Assembly (NCBI GenBank): GCA_000171835.1
Contig: ABHC01000014.1
Location: 1-64,000, forward strand
DNA from: an alpha proteobacterium BAL199
GTDB lineage: Bacteria > Pseudomonadota > Alphaproteobacteria > Thalassobaculales > Thalassobaculaceae
Direction of reading: 5' to 3'
DNA: 64,000 nucleotides
Part shown: positions 43,671 through 52,453 of the stretch, piece after piece
Layout of the letters: every line of letters starts with the position of its first letter
Position numbering within the stretch: the first letter of the stretch is position 1
Made by a program: the position numbers and the translations under genes
Notes under the pieces: model-generated
Seen by the model: only the letters and a program-made list of their open reading frames with translations
Databases searched by the model: none
What the model was told of the DNA's origin: nothing

Positions 43671-43684
43671 CAAGATAAATCTTG
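43671..43684. promoter_or_regulatory. inverted repeat upstream of the epimerase gene
   Basis: CAAGAT-AA-ATCTTG forms a perfect 6+6 repeat with a 2-base centre. It sits 18 bases before the epimerase start, in AT-rich DNA, and may be the operator of a repressor. No regulator gene is adjacent. Confidence 0.4.
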
Positions 43685-43716
43685 TTTAAAGAATGATGGA
43701 GGTCTTGGGAAGACCC

Positions 43717-44148
43717 TTAGCGCGGGATGTCAATCGTTCCCGGATTCGTACGGATGGTACCGGGGCGCTGGTCGATGGTTCCGACCGGCGGGCCCGGGAC
43801 AACAGGCTGCAGCTTGCGCTGCTGATCCAGGTCCCGGCGAAGATCGTCGATACCCTGCTGGGACGACGGCAGGCTGGGGCGGTCGGCCGGACTGACTCGC
43901 GGCGCCATGTCCGGTGTCGGCGACACCCTGGAGTTTGGTCCGGGGTTGATCCGCGACGTCTCGGCGGTTGAGCCCGGCATCGGATCGGATTGAGGTTGGC
44001 TTGGCGGCGCCGCCTGGATCGGGTGACGAGGAGCAGCGCGGACCGTGGGTGCCGGCGTCGATCCGGTCTCGCAGGCGGCCATCAGGAGCAGCGAGACCAC
44101 GGCGGTGGCGTTGCATGTGATCGACTGCCAGTTCCGCGTGGCCCACAT
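43717..44148 (-). CDS. hypothetical proline-rich lipoprotein
   Basis: This is a 143-residue protein with an N-terminal hydrophobic stretch and a probable lipobox ending at C26 (LLMAAC). The rest is low-complexity, rich in proline, threonine and serine, with a short helix (QQGIDDLRRDLDQQRKLQ) and a C-terminal repeat of GTIDQRP/GTIRTNP/GTIDIPR-like units. No domain was recognised. Its start lies 3 bases after the cysQ stop, so it may be co-transcribed. Confidence 0.65.
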   Translation of the reverse strand: MWATRNWQSITCNATAVVSLLLMAACETGSTPAPTVRAAPRHPIQAAPPSQPQSDPMPGSTAETSRINPGPNSRVSPTPDMAPRVSPADRPSLPSSQQGIDDLRRDLDQQRKLQPVVPGPPVGTIDQRPGTIRTNPGTIDIPR

Positions 44149-44151
44149 GCT

Positions 44152-44922
44152 TCAGCCGCCCCGGGCGATGAAATGTCCGTTCCGGAAGTCCGGCTTGGAA
44201 TACAGGAACGGCTGGCCGTCGAAGGTCGTGAGCGATCCGCCGGCGGCCAGCAGGACGGCGTGACCGGCGGCGGTGTCCCATTCCATGGTCGGCCCGGTGC
44301 GCGGGTAGATGTCGGCCTCGCCGCGGGCCACCAGGCAGAACTTCAACGCTGAGCCGCGCGATACCGACTCCTTGACGGTCAGCGTGGCGATATAGTCTTC
44401 CAGTTCCGGGTTGCGGTGGCTCTTGCTGGCCACCACGGTCAAGCCGCTGGCATCCGGCCGGCGCACGGTAATGGTACGCCGATTGCCGGCACCGTCTTCT
44501 TCCCAGGCACCTGCGCCGATCGCGCCGGCCCAGGCCATGCCGTCGACTGGGGTCAGAACGACACCCAGCACCGGCGTGCCGTCCTCGACCAGTCCGATGT
44601 TGACCGTGAAATCGTCGCGACGGTTGATGAACTCCTTGGTGCCGTCCAGCGGGTCGACCAGCCAGAACCGGCCGCCGGATACGTCGGGAATCCGTCCGGC
44701 TTCCACGCTTTCCTCGGCAACGACGGGGATGTCCGGAGTCAGCTTCTTCAAAGCATCGATGATGACGACCTCGGCGGCCCGGTCGGCGGCTGTTACCGGA
44801 CTGCCATCGGCCTTGCCGTCGACGGCAGTATCGACGCGGTAGTAGGGCAGGATGACCTTCCCGGCGTCACGGGCAATGGCGACGATGCTGTCGAGCAGGG
44901 CAGTGTTGTCGTACTCGGTCAC
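44152..44922 (-). CDS. cysQ: 3'(2'),5'-bisphosphate nucleotidase (CysQ)
   Basis: This is an inositol-monophosphatase-family enzyme of 256 residues that removes the 3'-phosphate from PAP to AMP. The metal-binding motifs are present: AEESV with its acidic residues and WLVDPLDGTKEFINR (DPLDGT, the Mg ligands), and EWDTAAGHAVLLAAGG in the C-terminal half. GTG 44922 was chosen because GGAG precedes it; a longer frame from TTG 44952 would overlap the upstream gene. It lies just downstream of the molybdenum hydroxylase gene (gap about 16 bases), and ends 3 bases before the lipoprotein gene. Confidence 0.9.
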   Translation of the reverse strand: MTEYDNTALLDSIVAIARDAGKVILPYYRVDTAVDGKADGSPVTAADRAAEVVIIDALKKLTPDIPVVAEESVEAGRIPDVSGGRFWLVDPLDGTKEFINRRDDFTVNIGLVEDGTPVLGVVLTPVDGMAWAGAIGAGAWEEDGAGNRRTITVRRPDASGLTVVASKSHRNPELEDYIATLTVKESVSRGSALKFCLVARGEADIYPRTGPTMEWDTAAGHAVLLAAGGSLTTFDGQPFLYSKPDFRNGHFIARGG

Positions 44923-44938
44923 TCGGTTCACTCCGGAT

Positions 44939-47275
44939 TCATTCGGCTGCAATGGCGGGACGGGCTGCCTGGATTGCCGACCACACCCGTTCGGGCGTCG
45001 CCGGCATGTCGATGTCGGTCACTCCAAGCGGGGCCAGTGCGTCCAACAGGGCGTTGATCACTGCCGGCGGCGCGCCGATGGCACCGGCCTCGCCGCAGCC
45101 CTTGACGCCGAGCGGGTTGGTGACACATCGGGTCGGGCTCATGGAGAAGCCGACCAGCGGCAGATCGTCGGCGCGCGGCAGGCAGTAGTCCATCAACGAG
45201 CCGCTGACCAGTTGCGCTTCGGCGTCGTAGACGCAGCGCTCGTACAGTGCCTGGCCGATGCCTTGGGCCACGCCGCCGTGGACCTGGCCTTCCAGCAGCA
45301 TCGGGTTCACTACCTCGCCGAAATCGTCGACGACGGTGTAGCGTTCAACCCGCACCACACCGGTGTCGGGATCGACCTCGACCTCGCAGACATGTGTCCC
45401 ATTAGGGTAGGTTGACGCCTTCGGCGTGTACGACTCGTTGGCCGACAGTCCCGGCGTCATACCCTCCGGGAGATGTGCCGGATCCTCGGCCCGTCGCGCA
45501 ATCTCGGCCAGCGACACCGTTCGGTCGGTCCCGGCCACCGTGAACCGTCCCTCGGCCAACTCGATGTCGGCCTCGGCGGCTTCGAGTGCGTGGGCCGCGA
45601 TCCGCCTGCCTTTCTCGATGACGACGTCGATGGCGGCCTTCAGCGCCGAACCGCCGGCGGGTAGCGAGCGCGATCCGTCGGTGCCGGCCCCCTTGGCAAT
45701 GGCGGCGGTGTCGCCCTGGATCACCGTGACCAGTTCGTTGTCGATGCCGAAGGCCTCGCTCACCAGTTGGGAGTAAGCGGTTTCGTGGCCCTGGCCGGTC
45801 GAGCGGGTGCCGATCGGTACCACAACCGTGCCGTCGGGCTGCACCCTCAAGTCGGCCCACTCCGGACCGCCGCCGCCGCACGCCTCGACATAGGTCGACA
45901 GGCCGATGCCGCGCAGTTTGCCGCGCTTGCTGCTGCCGGCCTTGCGGGCGTCGATGCCGCTCCAGCCGGATTCAACCAGGGCCTTGTCGAGATGTGCGCA
46001 GAAGTCACCGGAATCGTAGACCTCGCCGAGTGTGGTGGTGAACGGCATGAGGTCGGTACCGGCGAAATTCCGCCTGCGGATCTCGTCCGGCTCGATGCCG
46101 GTGACCTTGGCACACTGGTCGACCAATCGCTCCACGAGGTAGGCCGCCTCCGGTCGTCCGGCGCCGCGATAGGCGTCGACCGGCAGGGTGTTGGTGAAGT
46201 AGCAGCGCACCCGGACGTGAATGGCCGGCGTGGTGTACAGCCCGGCCAGCATGCCGGAACCGGCGACCGTTGGGATCGCCGGCCCGTACAGCGACAGGTA
46301 GGCGCCGAGGTCGGCCTTGGTGTCGACCGACAGGGCGAGGAACCGGCCGTCCGAATCAAGCGCCATGCGAGCGGTCGAGCGGTGGTCGCGGCCCTGAGTG
46401 TCGGAGACAAAGGATTCCGTGCGCTCGCCGATCCACTTGACCGGCCGGCCGAGCCGCTTGGCGGCCCACGCCACCAGCGCATGCTCGCGGTACGGGAAGA
46501 TCTTCATGCCGAAACCGCCGCCGACATCGGGCGACACCACCCGCATACTGGCCGGGTCGGCGTTCAGTATCCCACATAGTACGTCCCGCACGCCGTGCGG
46601 GCCCTGGGTCGAGACATGCAGCGTGTAGGTGCCGTTGGACGCGTCGTAGGCGGCGATCGCCCCACGCGGCTCGATCGAGTTCACGATGATCCGGTTGTTG
46701 ACCAGCGACAACTCGGCGACCTTGGCGGCTTTCGCGAAGGCCGCCTTTACCGCGGCCGAGTCGCCGGTTTCCCAGTCGACGCAGAGGTTGCCGGGGGCTT
46801 CGTCCCAGACCAGCGGGGCGTTGTCAGCCGACGCACTAACCACGTCTGACACCGCCGGCAACTGGTCGTAGGACACCTCAACGACCTCGGCGGCGTCGCG
46901 CGCCCGTTCCAGCGTCTCCGCGACCACCAAGGCGACGGCATCGCCGACGTGCCGGACCCGGTCGCGGGCCAGCAGCGGATAGGCAGGTCCGATCGCCGGC
47001 TTGCCGTCACTGCCGTTGATCAGCGCCGCGCAGGGCAGATCGCCCAATCCGTCGCCGGATACATCGCGGGCGGTGAGCACCGCCAGAACGCCGGGCATGG
47101 CAGCCGCATCGGCAACGTCGATGCCGGTGATCCGGGCGTGCGCCAGCGGTGCGCGTACCAGGACGGCACGGGCCATCCCGTCGATGGACAGGTCGTCGGT
47201 GTACTGTCCCTGACCGGTCAGGAAGCGCTGGTCTTCCTTGCGCTTCATGCCTTGTCCGACGCCGAATTTCGCCAT
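44939..47275 (-). CDS. molybdenum hydroxylase large subunit (xanthine dehydrogenase/CoxL form II type)
   Basis: This is the molybdopterin-binding large subunit (778 residues) of a xanthine-oxidase-family hydroxylase. The active-site loop reads AYRGAGR, which is the form II pattern rather than the AYRCSFR of true CO dehydrogenase. The glutamate of GCGEAGAIGAPP near the C-terminus is the catalytic base. ATG 47275 (MAKFGVGQG) is preceded by GAGG. Such enzymes normally need a medium (FAD) and small (2Fe-2S) subunit; neither is adjacent in this window. Substrate and partners are open. Confidence 0.88.
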   Translation of the reverse strand: MAKFGVGQGMKRKEDQRFLTGQGQYTDDLSIDGMARAVLVRAPLAHARITGIDVADAAAMPGVLAVLTARDVSGDGLGDLPCAALINGSDGKPAIGPAYPLLARDRVRHVGDAVALVVAETLERARDAAEVVEVSYDQLPAVSDVVSASADNAPLVWDEAPGNLCVDWETGDSAAVKAAFAKAAKVAELSLVNNRIIVNSIEPRGAIAAYDASNGTYTLHVSTQGPHGVRDVLCGILNADPASMRVVSPDVGGGFGMKIFPYREHALVAWAAKRLGRPVKWIGERTESFVSDTQGRDHRSTARMALDSDGRFLALSVDTKADLGAYLSLYGPAIPTVAGSGMLAGLYTTPAIHVRVRCYFTNTLPVDAYRGAGRPEAAYLVERLVDQCAKVTGIEPDEIRRRNFAGTDLMPFTTTLGEVYDSGDFCAHLDKALVESGWSGIDARKAGSSKRGKLRGIGLSTYVEACGGGGPEWADLRVQPDGTVVVPIGTRSTGQGHETAYSQLVSEAFGIDNELVTVIQGDTAAIAKGAGTDGSRSLPAGGSALKAAIDVVIEKGRRIAAHALEAAEADIELAEGRFTVAGTDRTVSLAEIARRAEDPAHLPEGMTPGLSANESYTPKASTYPNGTHVCEVEVDPDTGVVRVERYTVVDDFGEVVNPMLLEGQVHGGVAQGIGQALYERCVYDAEAQLVSGSLMDYCLPRADDLPLVGFSMSPTRCVTNPLGVKGCGEAGAIGAPPAVINALLDALAPLGVTDIDMPATPERVWSAIQAARPAIAAE

Positions 47276-47381
47276 GGAAGCCTCGCCTGCTAGCCTGGAA
47301 GTCCGCGCGATGGTAGCGGTGGGTCGATGCACCGCCAAGCCGCGATCCGGTGCCACCGTCGTCGATCTTCAGGAGGCCCGA

Positions 47382-48083
47382 ATGTGCGGGCGCTACAGTG
47401 TCACCACCGACCCGGAAGCCCTGCGGCGGATCTTCGGCGTCGACACCCTCATGAACCTCATGCCCCGGTGGAACGTAGCACCCACCCAGGAGGTTCCGGT
47501 GATCAAGGCCGATGATCGCATTGGTCGGATGCTGACCATCATGCGCTGGGGGCTGGTGCCGTTCTGGGCCAAGGACATTGGCATCGGGGCAAAGCTGATC
47601 AACGCCCGGGCCGAGACGGTGAACGAGAAGCCGGCGTTCCGCGGGGCCTTCCGGTACCGGCGCTGTCTGGTGCCGGCCGACGGGTTCTACGAATGGAAGA
47701 CCGAGGCCAAGGTCAAGCAGCCGTGGCGGATCGCGCGCCGGGACCGCGCGCCGTTCGCCATGGCCGGCCTGTGGGAACTGTGGGAAGGCACCGGCGAGGG
47801 CAGCGCACTGGAGACCTTCTCGATCGTCACCACCGAGGCCAACTCGGCGATCCGGGACATCCATCACCGGATGCCGGTGATGCTGTTCGGGGAGGAGCAG
47901 TTCCAGACCTGGCTCAAGGGCTCGTTGAAGGAAGCGGCCGGGCTGATGGAGCCATGCGATCCGGTGGTAATCGAGGCGTTCCGAGTCGATCCGAAAGTCG
48001 GCAACGTCCGCAACGACGATCCGTCCCTGATCGAGCCGATCACGCGGGCTCCAGCGATGCCAGCCCAGAGCAGCTTGTTCTGA
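47382..48083 (+). CDS. SOS response-associated peptidase (SRAP/YedK-like)
   Basis: This is an SRAP-domain protein of 233 residues that shields abasic sites in single-stranded DNA by a covalent thiazolidine link through the N-terminal cysteine. C2 (MCGRYS), the RAETV segment, PADGFYEWK and IHHRMPV are the family's key blocks. ATG 47382 has AGGAGG upstream and leaves C2 correctly exposed after methionine removal; longer frames would not. It is divergent from the molybdenum hydroxylase gene with a 106-base gap. Confidence 0.92.
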   Translation: MCGRYSVTTDPEALRRIFGVDTLMNLMPRWNVAPTQEVPVIKADDRIGRMLTIMRWGLVPFWAKDIGIGAKLINARAETVNEKPAFRGAFRYRRCLVPADGFYEWKTEAKVKQPWRIARRDRAPFAMAGLWELWEGTGEGSALETFSIVTTEANSAIRDIHHRMPVMLFGEEQFQTWLKGSLKEAAGLMEPCDPVVIEAFRVDPKVGNVRNDDPSLIEPITRAPAMPAQSSLF

Positions 48084-48113
48084 GGTCTATCGCGGTCGCC
48101 TTGCCGGAGCGCT

Positions 48114-49112
48114 TTATGGGCAGCGCGTGAGAATGTCCGAGGTCCGCGCCATGAAACCGCTGCGCGTGGTGTCACCTATCAACTGCAGATCGTTGGAGCC
48201 GAGCTTCTGGAAATGCTCCACCAGATCCGGCGAGCGCCGCACGAACCACGTGTAGTCGTCCTCCAGGGTCTCGACCACGGGGACTTTGAGCGATTCCGGT
48301 CGTCCGGGCGTCCCGACCACCAGGCCTTCCGCGTCGAACTCGATATACGACTCGTCGCAACGCCCGGGCGACCAGCGGCCGCGCAGCGACGGGGCGACGC
48401 CTCGATAGGTGACGACCTGACCGGTGGTCTCCGGCGTGACCTCGTCGGGGTTGGACGTGGTGGTCGCGTCGCCGCTCACCATCCCGCCGGTCAACTCCTG
48501 GAAGGTCGAGATCAATGGGCGGATCTGCGGCAGGTCGAACGCGATGCCGAGCGCCAGCACCGCGGCGCCGGTCAGCATCAACGCGATCAGGATGGTGCCG
48601 ATGACGAAGAACACCTGCCCGCTACGACGACGGGACGGTCGGAAGCTTGGCGGTGGGCCGACCGGCACATCGTCATCAAGCGGGTCATCGTCGTCTCTTG
48701 ACGTCATCCCACGCGGCGACCAGATCCGAGTTTCGGTGGCGTCGCCATCGTCGCTCGCCCGATGGATCGCATCGGCGAAGTCCTGGCCGCCGGGAACCGG
48801 CGCCGGTTCGTCATCGAGACCGTCATCGAGACCGTCATCGAGACCGTCGCCGAAACCGGCGTCGTCGCTGTCGCCGCTTTCCGACAAGGCCAACTCGATG
48901 GCCGTCCGGTCGACGAAGAAGATTTGGGTGAACTCCCAATCCCCGGCCGCTTCGTTGTAGGCACCCGCCAGAACCCGCACTTCGGCGTCCTCACCGGCGT
49001 CGAATTCGCGTACCAACGACGAGACAAGCACCGACACGGACTGCGCCCGCTCGAGCGTGTCCCAGGCACCGTCGACCTTCTTCTGGAGGAAGTAGACTTC
49101 GAAACGCCTCAT
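48114..49112 (-). CDS. hypothetical single-pass membrane protein with acidic repeat
   Basis: This is a 332-residue protein. The first 80 residues form a soluble domain (MRRFEVYFLQKKVDG start), then an acidic linker with DGLDD repeated three times (about 88-102), more polar linker, one membrane helix (about 167-190) and a periplasmic C-terminal domain with two cysteines (GRCDES and TRCP). No family was recognised. ATG 49112 is the start; the next gene on the same strand, a GGDEF-EAL protein, ends 12 bases upstream of it. The repeat is encoded by 12-bp units. Confidence 0.7.
   Translation of the reverse strand: MRRFEVYFLQKKVDGAWDTLERAQSVSVLVSSLVREFDAGEDAEVRVLAGAYNEAAGDWEFTQIFFVDRTAIELALSESGDSDDAGFGDGLDDGLDDGLDDEPAPVPGGQDFADAIHRASDDGDATETRIWSPRGMTSRDDDDPLDDDVPVGPPPSFRPSRRRSGQVFFVIGTILIALMLTGAAVLALGIAFDLPQIRPLISTFQELTGGMVSGDATTTSNPDEVTPETTGQVVTYRGVAPSLRGRWSPGRCDESYIEFDAEGLVVGTPGRPESLKVPVVETLEDDYTWFVRRSPDLVEHFQKLGSNDLQLIGDTTRSGFMARTSDILTRCP
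48810..48857. repeat. 12-bp tandem repeat in the hypothetical membrane protein gene
   Basis: Three perfect copies of GTCATCGAGACC (48810-48845) are followed by a degenerate fourth (48846-48857). They encode the DGLD repeat on the minus strand, in frame, so copy number changes would lengthen or shorten the acidic linker. Confidence 0.85.
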
Positions 49113-49124
49113 ACGACAGAGATC

Positions 49125-51614
49125 CTACCAGACCCGGTTTTCGGCGAGAAGGTGCCGCACGTTGTCGGCAGTCAACGGACGCGAGAACAGGAACCCTTGA
49201 GCGTAACCGCAGCCGATGGCGCGAAGCTGGGCCAGTTGCTCGGGCGTTTCCACGCCTTCCGCGATGACATCGAGGCGCAGATTCTGCGCCAGAACTGCGA
49301 TAGTTCGAACGATTTCAAGATTATGTCGGTTTCGGCCCATGTCCTGGACGAAGGATTTGTCGATTTTCAGCGTGTCGATCGGGAATTTATGCAGATAGCT
49401 CAGCGAGCTGTAACCGGTTCCAAAATCATCGACGCAGACTTTGATGTGCAAATCCTTGAGATGCCGAAGCATCTGGGCGGAACGCTGAGCGTTCTCCATG
49501 AGCGCGCTCTCGGTGATCTCCAGTTTGAGAAAACTGGCGTCCAACCCGGTTCCGTCCAGACTGTTCGTGACCATCTTCACCAGGTCAAGCTGGGTGAACT
49601 GGCGGCCGGACAGGTTGACGCTGATCTCGAACGGACCCTGGTCCGGAAATTCCTTGTTCCATTCGACCATCTGGGCGCAGGCGTTGCGCAACACCCATTG
49701 CCCGAGTTCCACGATCATCCCGGTCTCTTCGGCGATTGGGATGAACTCGGAGGGCGGAATGTCGCCGCGCTCCTTGTGCCGCCACCGAGACAATGCCTCG
49801 AAACCTCGGATTCGACCGTCCGCCAGCGAGACGATCGGCTGGAAGTTCAGGATCATCTCGTTTCTGTCGAGCGCCCGGCGCAGATCGGTCTCGACATCGA
49901 GAGGAGTGACGGTGGTGCCGCGCATCGCCGGGTCGAACGCGACGGAACGGGCCTTGCCCAACTCCTTGGCGCGGTACATGGCGAGTTCGGAGTCGCGCAG
50001 AATGTCCTCGGGCCTGACGTAGTTGTCGGTCGAGTGCGCAATGCCCATGGAGGCGGTCGTGAACACTTCCTTTCCGCCGAGCACGAACGGCGTCGACAGG
50101 GCCTTCTGGAGCATCTCCGACAGGGCGGTTCCTTCCTCCTTGTCGTGCACATCCTCCAACATGATCGCGAACTCGTCGCCGCCCAGCCGTGCGACGGTGT
50201 CGCCGAACTTTAAATTCTGTTCGAGGCGTCGCGCGGCGGCGATGATCAGGTCGTCCCCGTGAACATGGCCGAGGCTCTCGTTCACGACCTTGAAGCGATC
50301 CAGGTCGAGGTAGATCACCGCGAACTGGGCCGACAAGGATCGACGCTGACGGGCGAGTGCCTGACGGACCCGCTCCAGGAACAAAGTACGATTGGCCAAC
50401 CCGGTCAGGCTGTCATGCAGCGCGTCGTGGATTGCCTGTTCTTCGGCCCGCTTGCGCTCGGTGACGTCGGTCATCGATCCGGCGATGCGGTAGGCGTTGT
50501 TCTCGCCATCGCGCACGGCGAGGCCACGGACCAGCATCCAGCGGTATGTGTCGTCGAAGTGGCGAACCCGGTGCTCGCTCTCGAAGTTCGTGGCGGTCCC
50601 GTTGAGGTGCGCGTCGATTTGGGCGGTAACGCGCTGGACGTCTTCAGGATGGATGCGGCTGAACCATTCCTCCGCACCGTCCTCGATCTCGTCCGTGGCG
50701 TAGCCGAGCATCTGCTTCCAGCGGTCCGAGAAGAAGATCCGGTTGCTGCCGAGATTCCAATCCCACAAACCGTCGTTCGCACCTGCGGCGGCGAGCGCGT
50801 ATCGTTCCTCGCTCTCCCGCAACGCCCGCTCGGCTTTGCCGCGCTCGGTGACGTCGCTGTAGGTTGCGACCAACCCGCCATCGGCGAGTGGCCGGATCCG
50901 AACTTCAAGCAGTTGGCCTCTGGTATCCAGACGTTCGTAGATCGATGCCTTGGCGGACGTCGCCGTGGCGTAGGTCTGTTTGACCAGTTCGCTGGTATTG
51001 CCGGTGCCGAGGTCGCCGCGCTTGGCAAGGAACCTGATGATGTCGATCATCGGAGTGCCAACCTGCGCATAGGCGGGTGGCAGGTCCAGAAGCTCGAAAT
51101 AGCGGGCGTTCCAGGTAATCAGGCGATAATCCCGATCGAACGCGCACAGACCTTGGCTGATGTTTTCCAAGGTGCCGCGTAGCAGGGACGTGTAGCGTGC
51201 CGCGTCGTCGCTGTGGTGCTTTTCGTCGGTGATATCGCGGGTGATGACCACGCGGCCGCCATTGGGCATCCCGCGATCCTCGGTGCGCGCCCAACGGCCG
51301 TTGGGCTGCCGGGCTTCCGAGAACGACAACGGCAAGGCGTGCTGGCGGAGCCGCTCGGCCAACCAGAGGTCGGCATCATCGATGTAGTCATGCTCCTTCA
51401 GCGTGTTGGCGCTGAGCTGCACGATGTCGCGGAACCGCAGACCAGGGACCAACCGACCCTCAAGCTGCGGAAACATCCGCGACGCCGCGGCGTTGAACGC
51501 CACTAAGCGATCACTGGCGTCGAAGATCAGAAATGAATCCGAAATCGCATCGATCGCCGACTGTAGGGCGGCATCGACGGTCGCCGATCCGGTCAGCGGA
51601 ATCGCGGAACTCAT
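49125..51614 (-). CDS. PAS-GGDEF-EAL cyclic-di-GMP protein
   Basis: This is an 829-residue cytoplasmic signalling protein without clear membrane helices. At least three PAS-type domains occupy the N-terminal half (about residues 20-395). GGDEF follows (GGDEF motif intact in RLGGDEFAIML) and then EAL (FEALSRW and DDFGTGYSSLSYL). The inhibitory-site arginine is a lysine (KFGD, in place of RxxD), so product inhibition may be weak. The start ATG 51614 has GGAG. It would make and/or break cyclic di-GMP in response to a PAS ligand. Both catalytic domains look intact. Confidence 0.9.
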   Translation of the reverse strand: MSSAIPLTGSATVDAALQSAIDAISDSFLIFDASDRLVAFNAAASRMFPQLEGRLVPGLRFRDIVQLSANTLKEHDYIDDADLWLAERLRQHALPLSFSEARQPNGRWARTEDRGMPNGGRVVITRDITDEKHHSDDAARYTSLLRGTLENISQGLCAFDRDYRLITWNARYFELLDLPPAYAQVGTPMIDIIRFLAKRGDLGTGNTSELVKQTYATATSAKASIYERLDTRGQLLEVRIRPLADGGLVATYSDVTERGKAERALRESEERYALAAAGANDGLWDWNLGSNRIFFSDRWKQMLGYATDEIEDGAEEWFSRIHPEDVQRVTAQIDAHLNGTATNFESEHRVRHFDDTYRWMLVRGLAVRDGENNAYRIAGSMTDVTERKRAEEQAIHDALHDSLTGLANRTLFLERVRQALARQRRSLSAQFAVIYLDLDRFKVVNESLGHVHGDDLIIAAARRLEQNLKFGDTVARLGGDEFAIMLEDVHDKEEGTALSEMLQKALSTPFVLGGKEVFTTASMGIAHSTDNYVRPEDILRDSELAMYRAKELGKARSVAFDPAMRGTTVTPLDVETDLRRALDRNEMILNFQPIVSLADGRIRGFEALSRWRHKERGDIPPSEFIPIAEETGMIVELGQWVLRNACAQMVEWNKEFPDQGPFEISVNLSGRQFTQLDLVKMVTNSLDGTGLDASFLKLEITESALMENAQRSAQMLRHLKDLHIKVCVDDFGTGYSSLSYLHKFPIDTLKIDKSFVQDMGRNRHNLEIVRTIAVLAQNLRLDVIAEGVETPEQLAQLRAIGCGYAQGFLFSRPLTADNVRHLLAENRVW

Positions 51615-51763
51615 CACGCGCTCCGGCACGTCTTGCGAACCGCGTCGTAACAGCATTGGGCGACTAGGCTGCTATCTGGGTTCAAGCTCAGCACGTCCCC
51701 GACAATCGCTCGTCAATAAAACACATATCGAATTGCAACGTTATCAGAGGCAGACCGGAGCCG

Positions 51764-52453
51764 CTACCGTCGCGCCCGCGCCGTTTTGTCCACGACCGGT
51801 GGGTTGTCGGCGCCGAGGACGGCGATGCCGCGGCGGTGGCGATACAGCCGCCAGAGCAGCAGGGCGGCGGCTGATCGCTCCGGTTTCCAGGCCGCAGTCA
51901 GCCGCTCGGCAGCGCCGAGATCGGGGCGTTCCGGCAGATCCAGAGCCATCCGAACGCCTTCGCGCAACGCCAGGTCGCCGATCGGAAAAACATCGGGATC
52001 GCCGAGCGCAAACATCCGGTAGATCTCCGCAGTCCACCGCCCGATGCCCGGTAAAGCCATCAATTGGGCCGACACCTGTTCGCCCGGCAGTTTCTCCAAG
52101 TCGTCTGGATTCAGCGTGCCGTCCAACACCGCATCGGCCAAGGCGCGCCCATAACGCATTTTGGCGCGTGAGAAACCGACCCGACCGAGGGCCTCGTCGT
52201 CGAGGGAGTTGAAGCCGTCCACGGTGTCGCCGGAGGCTTCGACTAGGCGTCCCCAGATCGCGGCGGCCGAAGCGGTCGATACCTGCTGGCCGACCATGAT
52301 CCGCAGCAGCGACCCGAACCCCGGTTGCAGGATCCGTGGTTCCGGCGGGCCGATTTCCACCAGCACGGCGCCAAGAGCCGGGTGTGCTTGGCCGAGTCGG
52401 TACAGGCTTTCGGTCAGGGCGGTCTGGCGGCGTGATGCGCGATCAATGGTCAT
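51764..52453 (-). CDS. DNA-3-methyladenine glycosylase (AlkA-like HhH-GPD)
   Basis: This is a HhH-GPD superfamily base-excision repair glycosylase of 229 residues that removes alkylated purines. The helix-hairpin-helix is at LPGIGRWTAEIY, followed by the catalytic aspartate in DVFPIGD. The N-terminal AlkA-like domain is small or absent, as in many short bacterial versions. Its ATG overlaps the stop of the deacetylase gene (ATGA), so the two are translationally coupled. A 149-base gap separates it from the upstream start of the GGDEF-EAL gene. Confidence 0.88.
   Translation of the reverse strand: MTIDRASRRQTALTESLYRLGQAHPALGAVLVEIGPPEPRILQPGFGSLLRIMVGQQVSTASAAAIWGRLVEASGDTVDGFNSLDDEALGRVGFSRAKMRYGRALADAVLDGTLNPDDLEKLPGEQVSAQLMALPGIGRWTAEIYRMFALGDPDVFPIGDLALREGVRMALDLPERPDLGAAERLTAAWKPERSAAALLLWRLYRHRRGIAVLGADNPPVVDKTARARR

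Noticed and set aside
48810-48857. 12-bp repeats considered as CRISPR or a regulatory repeat.
   Set aside because: They are contiguous without spacers, in frame, and lie inside a coding sequence.
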